64,000 bases of DNA, taken from assembly GCA_001599355.1 (NCBI GenBank), contig BCGQ01000003.1, forward strand, positions 1,118,468 to 1,182,467, read 5' to 3'. The position numbers and the translations under genes are program-made. The DNA is from Nakazawaea peltata. Its lineage: Eukaryota > Ascomycota > Pichiomycetes > Alaninales > Pachysolenaceae. The notes under the pieces were generated by a model. It ran no database searches. It saw only the letters and a list, made by a program, of their open reading frames with translations, and was not told the origin of the DNA. Of this stretch, positions 18,624 to 27,178 are shown in pieces (the first letter of the stretch is position 1; every line of letters starts with the position of its first letter).

Positions 18624-20288
18624 ATGTCTGCTGCCAAATTTTATAGACCATTGGGTGACGCCATTAGCTTTTTAAGAGCCGCTGTCGGTTCGAAATTGCA
18701 AAATGGATTCATAGTATTTTTAATTGTAGCCAGTTCTCAAGCAATCGATAATATGAATTTGACAATGTTCTTGAATGGTACAATAAGTATTCAAGATGAA
18801 TATAATACCACTTACTCAGAAGCAAGTTGGTCCTTGTCGGCATACGCTGTTACCTACGCAAGTTTCATTGTACTTGCAGGAAGAATTAGTGATATCGTCG
18901 GTCACGACATCATGTTGACGGTTGGTATCTTCTTCATTGGTATCTTTTCTATAATATGCGCCGCCGTTAAGAACCTCTATGTGTTGATCTTGTTTAGAGC
19001 TCTTCAAGGTATATGTGCTGCCATGACTGTACCCCCTACTTTCGGTATTATCGCTCACACCTTCCAAGGAAGAGCCTTAACAATTGCATTGAGTGGTATT
19101 TCTTCTATCATGATCGTTTCTTTTAGTATCGCTTTGGTCATCGGTGGTGCCTTTGATATGACTCCTATCGGTTATAGAGGTTCATGTTGGTTCATTGCAG
19201 GTTTTTCATTACTTTGTGCCTTCATGCTGTTAATCGTTCTTAAACCTGTTAACCGTGGTAAGTTGAAAGATTTGGCCAAATTAGATTTTCTGGGTGCTTT
19301 CTTGTGTGTTGCCGGTGGTTTGTTACTTGTCACTGGTTTCACTGAAGCTGGTGAGAAATGGAACCAACCTAAGACATACGTCCCAATTGTTGTGGGAGCT
19401 CTTGTCATTGTTATTTTCATCTTATGGGAAACTGTGTTTTTCAATGGTGTCAGAGGTGCCAGTATCGATCTCATCATCCCTAAAGCTGTATGGAGTATTG
19501 CAAACTTCAAGGTCATTCCATTGCTCACAATCTTATTATACATGGGATATATGAACATCTTATTAGTTCTTGTCGAATTTTTCGGTCAAGTATTGGGAAG
19601 CAGTTCAGTCATGGTAGGTGTTAGAATACTTCCAGTTCTGATCACTATGATCTTCACCACTGCAGCTGCAGGATTCGTACCATTTGATCTGGTCTCTCCA
19701 AAGTTAATCTGTGTGGTAGGTTTACTCGTTTCTTCAGTTGGTACGATTCTTCTCACCAGACTTGATTCCACAAGTGTTGGTTATTGGAGATGGTGTATTC
19801 CTGGTATCATTTTATGGAGTGTAGGTCTTAACCTGTACTTCAACCGTTACATGAATATTATGGTCCTTGCTACACCATTGAAGATGCAACTGTTAGTTAC
19901 CGGTATCTGTCTTAGTATGGGTCAATTTGGTGCTGCATTGGGTACAGCTATCACATCTTCTATTCTTGGTAACAAGACCTCGACTATAACTGACAAGGAT
20001 GAGTTAGCTCAAGTCTATGATAATGCTCTTTACTTGGGTATGGCAACATATATTGCTTGTTTCATCATGTCTTTATTTATTAAGGACTTGAAACATGCTG
20101 ATATGAAGCATACACACGGTGATGATCTGGAGGCCGCTGAGGATGAAGAGGGTATTTCAGAGCATCCAGTGCTTGGAAAGGAGACGGGAGAACTGCCGGT
20201 CTCCTTGGCCCCAACCGATGAGAAAGATCAACTGGATGGCTGTCGAGAAGTTAGTGCAGCTAACTCCAGTTGCTCCAGAAAAGCCTAA
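18624..20288 (+). CDS. DHA2-family MFS transporter, array copy 4
   Basis: 554 residues from ATG 18624 (MSAAKFYRPLGDAISFLRA). All DHA2 hallmarks are present. Copy-specific changes: SEASWSLS instead of SQASWTLS after TM1, Met in the AMTVPP helix, GRISDIVGHD in motif A, and ATPLKMQ in the helix-13 entry where every other copy has EMQ, a charge reversal (Glu to Lys) in a conserved position that could change function. The tail is the most diverged of copies 3-9. It ends CSRKA rather than STEV, and one of the two conserved tail CTG codons is replaced by TTG. Substrate unknown, intact frame, full promoter cassette. Confidence 0.93.
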   Translation: MSAAKFYRPLGDAISFLRAAVGSKLQNGFIVFLIVASSQAIDNMNLTMFLNGTISIQDEYNTTYSEASWSLSAYAVTYASFIVLAGRISDIVGHDIMLTVGIFFIGIFSIICAAVKNLYVLILFRALQGICAAMTVPPTFGIIAHTFQGRALTIALSGISSIMIVSFSIALVIGGAFDMTPIGYRGSCWFIAGFSLLCAFMLLIVLKPVNRGKLKDLAKLDFLGAFLCVAGGLLLVTGFTEAGEKWNQPKTYVPIVVGALVIVIFILWETVFFNGVRGASIDLIIPKAVWSIANFKVIPLLTILLYMGYMNILLVLVEFFGQVLGSSSVMVGVRILPVLITMIFTTAAAGFVPFDLVSPKLICVVGLLVSSVGTILLTRLDSTSVGYWRWCIPGIILWSVGLNLYFNRYMNIMVLATPLKMQLLVTGICLSMGQFGAALGTAITSSILGNKTSTITDKDELAQVYDNALYLGMATYIACFIMSLFIKDLKHADMKHTHGDDLEAAEDEEGISEHPVLGKETGELPVSLAPTDEKDQLDGCREVSAANSSCSRKA

Positions 20289-20468
20289 TCATCATAGAAA
20301 CAAATTTATTGTGGAGTCAAGAAACACTCGGCAGAGTATCTAGCCCATATATATTTCTCTCCTTTTTCTGCTAACTAAATTCATCTAAATTTTGTCTGAA
20401 TAAACACTCTATGGTAGAATCTGAGACGGTTTCCCCTCGCTTGCTAGAATCTGTATCCCTTTTCGCTC

Positions 20469-20489
20469 AAAAAAAAAAAAAAAAAAAAA
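20469..20489. repeat. Poly(A) run of 21
   Basis: An uninterrupted A21 homopolymer in the 3' flank of copy 4. Its length is likely to vary between strains or sequencing runs. Confidence 0.9.
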
Positions 20490-20854
20490 TAAGAGGCCTT
20501 CGATCTAGCTACTGATAGTGTCTCTAAGTAGAAACCTGTTGGTATAAGTCTTGGTTAAATGGCCATTTGATAGTTTCTGTGCCCGCTAGATAGGTATCCC
20601 AACCTTTGATTTATACCTCAGTTCCCTGTTTTAATTATATGGATAGCGACTGAAGCGCCAACTTACTCTTAAAAGCTGTCAAATTCTTGGCACTGCCCCG
20701 TCTTATTTACCATTCTATATGTGTGTGAGCAATTGCAAATAAAGACCATACTACACTACAAAAACACTTTACAAGCAAAAAGCAAAAAGCATAAACTCGG
20801 ACAGTTAGCTCTTTTATAGTTTCAATTTGCTTATTTTCGTTGTTCCCGTCTTTA

Positions 20855-20913
20855 AGGATTTTGCGCATATAAGGTTTGAAAAAATTAAGGTTTATGTGCA
20901 CAAGCCGCACCTC
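20855..20913 (+). promoter_or_regulatory. Shared array promoter cassette, copy 5
   Basis: AGGATTTTGCGCATATAAGG, then AAAATTAAGGTTTATG and CAAGCCGCACCTC. Starts 294 bp before the ATG. The middle block is altered relative to copies 4 and 6. Confidence 0.7.
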
Positions 20914-21148
20914 TTTATTGTTTCCTGAAGAGATTATGTCGGCGACAAAGCAAAGTCGGCCTGAAACATTCTCCGGATTCCTCTTCCAATTTAAACAATA
21001 TTTGTAATTTCGTGATTGTTCCCGTTAACACCTGGTCCCGGAGATAATGCATACTTTATATCAAATGGTATAAAAATCCTACACACCCTATCGTAAACAG
21101 GCTATACACTCACATAAACAGGTTATAGACTGACATAAACCAATAAGC

Positions 21149-22813
21149 ATGTCTACCCCTAAGGCTCTCAAGCCATTTACAGCTGCTGTAGACTTCTTAA
21201 GGAGAACCGTAGGCTCCAAATTACAAAATGGTATCATAGTATTCTTGATCATGGCAAGTGCCCAAGCCATCGATAATATGAATTTGACAGTTTTCTTAAA
21301 CGGTACCACAAGTATTCAAGACGAATATAACACCACATATTCCCAGGTTAGTTGGACCATATCCGCATATGCTGTCACCTACGCAAGTTTCATTGTACTT
21401 GCTGGTAGAATCAGTGATATCATTGGTCATGATATCATGTTGACTGTTGGTATTTTCCTTGTCGGTCTTTTGGCAATCATATGTGCTGCTGTCAAGAATA
21501 TCTATGTCTTGATCCTGTTCAGAGCTATTCAGGGTATCTGTGCTGCTGCTACTGTTCCCCCTTCATTCGCTATCGTCGCTCACACCTTCGAGGGAAGAGC
21601 CTTGACAATCGCATTGGGTGGTATCTCCACAGTTTTAATCATTTCGACTACTCTTGGATTAATTCTTGGTGGTGCCTTTGATATGACTCCTATCGGTTAC
21701 AGAGCTTCATGTTGGTTCATTGCAGGTTTTTCATTACTTTGTTCATTCATGCTGTTGCTTGTTGTCAAACCTGTTAACCGTGGTAAAATAAAGGATCTAG
21801 CTAGGTTGGATTTCCCAGGTGCCTTCTTGTGTGTAGCAGGTGGCTTGTTGCTTGTTACTGGCTTTACTGAAGCGGGTGAGAAATGGAACCAACCTAAGAC
21901 ATATGTCCCAATTGTCGTCGGTGCTCTCGTCCTTATTGTCTTCATTTTATGGGAAACCTTGTTCTTCAAAAATGCAAGAGGCGGTAGTATTGACCTTATC
22001 ATTCCTAAAGGTGCTTGGAGTATTGCCAATTTCAAACTTATTCCGTTCATCACCATGGTTTTATATCTGGGATTCATGAACCTCTTGTTGGTCCTTGTCG
22101 AGTATTTTGGAAATGTATTAGATAGTAGTCCTGTTATGGTCGGTGTGAGGACCATTGGAATTTTGATCTTCATGTTGCTTACCACTATCGCCGCTGGTGC
22201 AATTCCATTCGAACTGATCTCCCCTAAATTGATATGTGTTGTTGGTTTACTTATTTGCTCTGTCGGAGTCATTCTTTTTACTAGAATTGATGCCTCACGT
22301 GATGCATACTGGAAATGGTGTATCCCAGGTACCATTTTATGGAGTGTTGGTCTTAGTCTGTATTTCAACCGTTACTTCAATATCATTATTCTTGCAACAC
22401 CTTTAGAAATGCAACTGTTGGTTACTGGTATCTGTCTTAGTATGGGCCAATTTGGTGGTGCATTCGGTACTGCCATCACCACCTCTATTCTTGGTGACAG
22501 TGCTTCAACAATTACGGATAAAGATGAATTAGCTAATGTTTACGGCAACGCTCTTTATTTGGGAATGGCCCTCTATATTTTAGGATTTTTCTTAGCCTTA
22601 TTCATCAAGGACTTGAAACTTTCAGATATGAAGCACAGTCAAGGCAATGCAGTTGAGACAACAGAAGATAGAGAGGATGTTACAGAGAAAATGCAACGTG
22701 ATGAAGAGATCGGCGGTGCGACAACTGCACTGACGCCAGCTGAGGAGAAAGCGGAACTTGAACTTAGTCAAGAAAGAAGGTCCGCCAACTCCAGTGTCTC
22801 TACTGAAGTCTGA
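21149..22813 (+). CDS. DHA2-family MFS transporter, array copy 5
   Basis: 554 residues from ATG 21149 (MSTPKALKPFTAAVDFLRR). Core motifs are intact: IDNMNLTVFLNGT in TM1, GRISDIIGHDIML, CAAATVPPSFAIVAHTF and the GFTEAGEKWNQPK loop. Distinctive residues are SQVSWTIS, FLVGLLAII in helix 3 and VGLLICSVG in helix 12. It shares DNA of high similarity with copies 6-8 in the second half, and its tail ends RSANSSVSTEV. Immediate upstream DNA is related to that of copy 6, including the GTTCCCGTTAAC block and a conserved CCCGGAxATAATGCA segment, which shows that the duplicated unit included promoter sequence. Downstream flank is also related to copies 6 and 7. Confidence 0.94.
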   Translation: MSTPKALKPFTAAVDFLRRTVGSKLQNGIIVFLIMASAQAIDNMNLTVFLNGTTSIQDEYNTTYSQVSWTISAYAVTYASFIVLAGRISDIIGHDIMLTVGIFLVGLLAIICAAVKNIYVLILFRAIQGICAAATVPPSFAIVAHTFEGRALTIALGGISTVLIISTTLGLILGGAFDMTPIGYRASCWFIAGFSLLCSFMLLLVVKPVNRGKIKDLARLDFPGAFLCVAGGLLLVTGFTEAGEKWNQPKTYVPIVVGALVLIVFILWETLFFKNARGGSIDLIIPKGAWSIANFKLIPFITMVLYLGFMNLLLVLVEYFGNVLDSSPVMVGVRTIGILIFMLLTTIAAGAIPFELISPKLICVVGLLICSVGVILFTRIDASRDAYWKWCIPGTILWSVGLSLYFNRYFNIIILATPLEMQLLVTGICLSMGQFGGAFGTAITTSILGDSASTITDKDELANVYGNALYLGMALYILGFFLALFIKDLKLSDMKHSQGNAVETTEDREDVTEKMQRDEEIGGATTALTPAEEKAELELSQERRSANSSVSTEV

Positions 22814-24204
22814 TTGTTTATATAGAACTCATTCAACTGATTTTTGTTTTTTATAATTTGATGTAGCCTAGCTGATAACAGTTGATTTAAGGAGAAAATA
22901 TTGCCAGAGCACTCCGTGGTAATGTTAGGGGTGGTACAGTATGCGTATTTTTTGTGCTGTGCTTCAGCTACTGCAGAACGAATTTTTTGCCTTACCAAGG
23001 TATCGAACATGAGAGAGATGAGCTCAACTTTGCTCTCTCTGAACAACAAGAAAATAAAGATCTTTAACACCAATTTCCCTTGTAATAAGAGCGAGCCGAA
23101 AAAGCACTTTTTTTTTTTTGTTTGCAGTTGATAGTAGGGGGTTGGGCCTTATTTACAGAAAACTGGGGAGGGGGGAAGATGGTGAGTTATTTAGAATAGT
23201 TCTGCTTTGAATGAGAGAAAACTTATCCAGCTTCACTACCCAAAACCCGTTCCCAGTGGGAAAACCAGGTGAGAGTGAGGAGACCAGAGCAATAACCAAA
23301 AGAAACACCCCTTTTCTTGATGCCCACAGTAAAGGGGCGGTGCCCACCAGGCACTTAGTGGCAATGTGCTAAAGAAAAGTGGCACCTCAGCCGAGTGATC
23401 GATATTGTATTCTTTTCTTTCGAAAGGCCTGCAGCACCTCTTCTACTTTATTCCTTTGCAGACATGTGCTGTACTGATAAGGGTATGGAAATGACAGATC
23501 CCTGCGTGAGCATCAACAAGGAAAAAAAAGAAAGGAAAAGAAAAGAAAAGAAAACCGGCTTTGGAGGGTACATCGGCCCCATCGCGCAGCGCGCGCATGG
23601 AACTAGAGCGAAAAACTCTCTGAAGTTTGCAAGAAAAACAAGATCGATTAACCAAGATAGAGGGAGAAATAAAAGTATATCGCTAGTCAACTTTTGACCT
23701 GAGGTCGAAAACATTAAGGTGTTGGTGTGTATTTCATGGCCTGACTTCCTGTATATAGCTGAACAAACTTTGGAAAAGTGGCGATATCTAGTGTGATAAC
23801 TGTAAACAGTAGAACCGAGCGCCTCTCTTAGTCAGATTTCAAATATGAAATGCTAGCGATGATTAGTAATAGCATATTTTTTCAGTGAGTGTTTGATAGA
23901 TTTTTCTCCATATGATATTTCCGCAGTTCTCGTTTTCAAGGATTTTGCGCAAATAACGTTGCAAAATTTAACTATTTCTGCTACAGCCGCACCTCTGACC
24001 TGCTTTTTGAAGAAAATTCTCCCGCCGTAAACGAGATTCGCCATCGAAGGCGTTTACGGACTTTCGTCACATATTAAACGTGTTTCATTCTTGTTCCCGT
24101 TAACCCCAAGACCCGGACATAATGCACAACTTGTGTTAAATGATATAAAAGAGGGCCCTCGCCCCTCTTTTAAGTAGCCAGTAGATTCAAGTAAATCAAT
24201 TATA
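22814..24204. promoter_or_regulatory. Intergenic between copies 5 and 6
   Basis: 1,391 bp. A 3' segment (AAAATATTGCCAGAGCACTC at about 22895) has counterparts after copies 6 and 7. A CAGGCACTTAGTGG block (23349-23362) recurs before copy 7. There is a purine tract (23519-23554), a GC-alternating stretch CGCGCAGCGCGCGCAT (23583-23598), TTAGTAA (23863-23869), the cassette (23939-23993), GTTCCCGTTAAC (24093-24104) and TATAAAA (24144-24150). No convincing gene. Confidence 0.5.
23939..23993 (+). promoter_or_regulatory. Shared array promoter cassette, copy 6
   Basis: The form closest to consensus: AGGATTTTGCGCAAATAACG, then TTAACTATTTCTGC, CTACAGCCGCACCTCT. Starts 266 bp before the ATG. TTAGTAA (reverse of TTACTAA) lies 76 bp before it. 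Confidence 0.8.
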
Positions 24205-25869
24205 ATGTCTACCTCTAAAGTTCTCAAGCCATTAACTGGGGCTGTTGACTTCTTAAGAAGTACAGTGGGCTCAAAATTACAAAATGGAATTATTGTGTTC
24301 TTGATTGTCGCAAGCTCTCAAGTTATCGACAATGTTAACTTGACTATGTTTTTAAACGGTATCACAAATATTCAAGATGAATATAATACCACCTATTCCC
24401 AAGCCAGTTGGACATTGTCCGCTTATGCTGTTACTTATGCAAGTTTCATTGTTCTTTCTGGAAGAATTAGTGACATTATCGGTCACGATATCATGTTGAC
24501 TGGTGGAGTCTTCTTTATTGGTGTTTTTGCCATCATTTGTGCCGCTGTTAAGAATATTTATGTATTGATTTTGTTCAGAGCCCTTCAGGGTATCTGTGCT
24601 GCTATTACTGTTCCTCCATCATTCGCTATCATCGCTCATACCTTCCAAGGAAGAGCTTTGACAATTGCATTAGGTGGTCTTTCCACTGTTTTGATCGTCT
24701 CATTCACCCTTGGTTTAATTATCGGTGGTGCTTTTGACATGACTCCTATCGGTTACAGAGCTTCATGTTGGTTCATCGCCGGTTTCTCTATGCTTTGTTC
24801 CTTCATGCTGTTAATTGTTCTCAAGCCTGTTAACCGTGGTAAATTAAAGGATTTGGCCAGATTAGATTTCATGGGTGCCTTTATGTGTGTCACTGGTGGT
24901 TTGTTGCTTGTTACTGGTTTCACAGAAGCTGGTGAGAAATGGAACCAACCAAAGACATACGCCCCAATTGTCGTCGGTGCTATCGTCCTTATTGTCTTCA
25001 TTTTATGGGAGACTTTGTTTTTCAATGGTGTCAGGGGTGGAAGTATTGATCTTATCATTCCTAAAGGTGCTTGGAGTATCGCTAACTTCAAGGTCATCCC
25101 AGTCATCACCATGGTTTTATATATGGGTTTCATGAATATTTTATTGGTCCTTGTCGAATTCTTCGGAACTGTTTTGGACAGTAGTCCAGTTATGGTTGGT
25201 GTGAGAACCATCGGAATCTTAATTATCATGATGATGACCACTATCGCTTCCAGTTTGATTCCATTCGAGCTGATTTCTCCTAAGTTGATCTGTGTTGTCG
25301 GTTTACTCGTATCTTCTGTCGGAACCATTCTTTTCACTAGAATTGATGCTTCCCATGATGTATACTGGAAATGGTGTATCCCAGGTATCATTTTATGGAG
25401 TGCTGGTCTTAACCTGTACTTCAACCGCTACTTGAATATTATTATTCTCGCTACTCCATTAGAAATGCAACTGTTGGTGACTGGTATTTGTCTCAGTATG
25501 GGTCAATTTGGTGGTGCATTGGGTACTGCCATCACCTCCTCTATTCTTGGTAACAGAGCTTCTACAATTACTGATAAGAATGAGTTGGCTCATGTTTATG
25601 GTAATGCCCTTTATTTGGGAATGGCTACCTATATTGCTTCATTTGTCTTAGCTTTATTCATCAAAGACTTGAAACTCTCAGATATGAAGCACAGTCAAGG
25701 AAATGCTGATGAGACCGCAAAAGATGAAGGGGCCATCATGGAGAAGCTTCCGCATGATGAAGATGTCGGTGCTCTGACTGTTGCACTGACACCGGCCGAA
25801 GAGAAGGCAGAACTCGAACTTAGTCAAGAAAGAAGTTCCGCTAACTCCAGTGTCTCTACTGAAGTTTAA
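24205..25869 (+). CDS. DHA2-family MFS transporter, array copy 6
   Basis: 554 residues from ATG 24205 (MSTSKVLKPLTGAVDFLRS). A good reference copy for topology: TM1 ~29-50, TM2 65-88, motif A GRISDIIGHDIML ~86-98, central amphipathic loop KPVNRGKLKDLARLDF ~205-220, helix 13 around EMQ-x-LVTGICLSMGQFG ~418-445, TM14 ~472-492, tail 493-554 ending SSVSTEV. A 137-bp block (24319-24455) is identical to copy 7, an 86-bp block (25087-25172) is identical to copy 8, and 25607-25693 is identical to copy 7. The gene is therefore a mosaic shaped by recent exchange with both neighbours. One substitution, VLSGRISD instead of VLAGRISD, is private to it. Confidence 0.94.
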   Translation: MSTSKVLKPLTGAVDFLRSTVGSKLQNGIIVFLIVASSQVIDNVNLTMFLNGITNIQDEYNTTYSQASWTLSAYAVTYASFIVLSGRISDIIGHDIMLTGGVFFIGVFAIICAAVKNIYVLILFRALQGICAAITVPPSFAIIAHTFQGRALTIALGGLSTVLIVSFTLGLIIGGAFDMTPIGYRASCWFIAGFSMLCSFMLLIVLKPVNRGKLKDLARLDFMGAFMCVTGGLLLVTGFTEAGEKWNQPKTYAPIVVGAIVLIVFILWETLFFNGVRGGSIDLIIPKGAWSIANFKVIPVITMVLYMGFMNILLVLVEFFGTVLDSSPVMVGVRTIGILIIMMMTTIASSLIPFELISPKLICVVGLLVSSVGTILFTRIDASHDVYWKWCIPGIILWSAGLNLYFNRYLNIIILATPLEMQLLVTGICLSMGQFGGALGTAITSSILGNRASTITDKNELAHVYGNALYLGMATYIASFVLALFIKDLKLSDMKHSQGNADETAKDEGAIMEKLPHDEDVGALTVALTPAEEKAELELSQERSSANSSVSTEV

Positions 25870-27178
25870 TTATATATAGAACGGGTTTAATTTATTTTGG
25901 GTAATTTTTTGCGACTTGCTGTAGTCTACTAGAAACTTGATACACTTCACTCATAACTGAAAAAGAAAAATATTTGAACAGCACTCGATGACAAGGTACA
26001 AGAGACGTAGTAAATAACAAGTCTTAAATCCCAACAAAAAATCGAACCAAAGATGAGCTTAATAAACAATAACGAATATAGTTTCTGAACACCTATTCTT
26101 GTCTCTGAGCTGAGTTAAAGGAAAGATTCTTGTAGCTAACAGATGCCATTCAAATTTCACTGGCAAGCTAAAGAGACAATGAAGAAAGACAATACAATTT
26201 CGAAGTTAATGCATGCTTGGAATCGTAAAATTTGCTTTTCCGGCACTTTTCCGTAGGAAACGAGTTTATATGCGGGATCCGGGCGATCGCACTTTAAATA
26301 ATCACCCCCTTTCCTCACTGCGCACACTAAAAGAGCCGTTTTACATCAGGCACTTAGTGGACATGCGCCAAAAGCAACCGTCATATCGGTAGACAAATGG
26401 CATATCGGTAGTCAAATGGTTAGTGTATCTCTGGGCGTCACTTTCTTTGTTCAGAGGGCCCCTATGACAATCGCGATCATAAAGGTACTTCGGAAATGGT
26501 TTTTTCGTACAAAGTTGCAGTATACATTGCGCGCGCGTGCAGGTGTTTCTTTTATCAGTGGGACTGAGTTGATTATTGTCTGGTGTAAATATTAACATCA
26601 AAAGAAAGTGTCGAACGGGTGCTCTTCCTGGATTGGCTGGGAGGAGGAACATAGAGGGTCTCTTGAGTCCAGATCATACACTAGCTAAATTGCGTGGTAT
26701 CATTAGGACTACTTAATCCGCTTTATGTCATTCTCCGTTTTCTCCGTGAAATAAAACGAGTCGCAGAGGCTTGACTATTCCTACTTCGGGTGTATCGTTT
26801 GTCTTATAATCCAGAAAAGATCGGATCTTTGATGGTCATATTTTATTACTCTTCATACCCTTGTAGCTCTTCCTCTTCCTGTCCTTCTTTTTGCGTGGTT
26901 TTAAGGACTTAACGCAAATAAAGTTAAAAACTTTAAATTATTGCTGAAAGAAGCCCCTCAAACAAGCCACTCATCACAAACTCTTGGTCAAGATGCATCA
27001 AAATAAAACGAGTGAGGATATTAGTAAGCGGCTGAAGTAAAAATCGTGGAATGGGTTGTGTGTCACATTAGACCACAGCAAGAGGCCCTTTAAAATGTAC
27101 TCGTCAGAATATATATAAAAGAGGAGCTTCCTCCTAGTTTTCAGTAGTCAGTATAACTAGTCAAGTAAGAAAATAACA
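25870..27178. promoter_or_regulatory. Intergenic between copies 6 and 7
   Basis: 1,309 bp. Contains CAGGCACTTAGTGG (26347-26360) shared with the copy-6 upstream region, an alternating TGCGCGCGCGTGCA run (26528-26541), AATAAAACGAG at 26750-26760 and again at 27002-27012, the cassette (26904-26960) and TATATAAA (27112-27119). No TTACTAA site. An open minus-strand frame of about 100 codons near 26341-26652 has no recognisable protein features. Confidence 0.5.
26904..26960 (+). promoter_or_regulatory. Shared array promoter cassette, copy 7
   Basis: AGGACTTAACGCAAATAAAG, then TTAAATTATTGCTGAAAGAAGCC. Starts 275 bp before the ATG. It is more diverged in the second half, where GCCGC has become GCCCC. 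Confidence 0.65.

Larger units (their letters stand above)
20289..21148. promoter_or_regulatory. Intergenic between copies 4 and 5
   Basis: 860 bp. An A21 run at 20469-20489, then unremarkable DNA, the cassette (20855-20913), a GTTCCCGTTAAC segment (21018-21029) also present before copy 6, and TATAAAAA (21069-21076). No TTACTAA site at the usual place. Confidence 0.5.

Noticed and set aside
24753-25424. Long open frames antisense to the array genes (here 223 codons, also in copies 2 and 5)
   Set aside because: They mirror the conserved sense coding sequence, have biased composition and no protein features. They recur only because the sense genes are paralogous.
26341-26652. Minus-strand open frame of about 100 codons in the copy-7 promoter region
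   Set aside because: Covers duplicated promoter DNA shared with copy 6, where the frame is not kept. No domain or signal seen.
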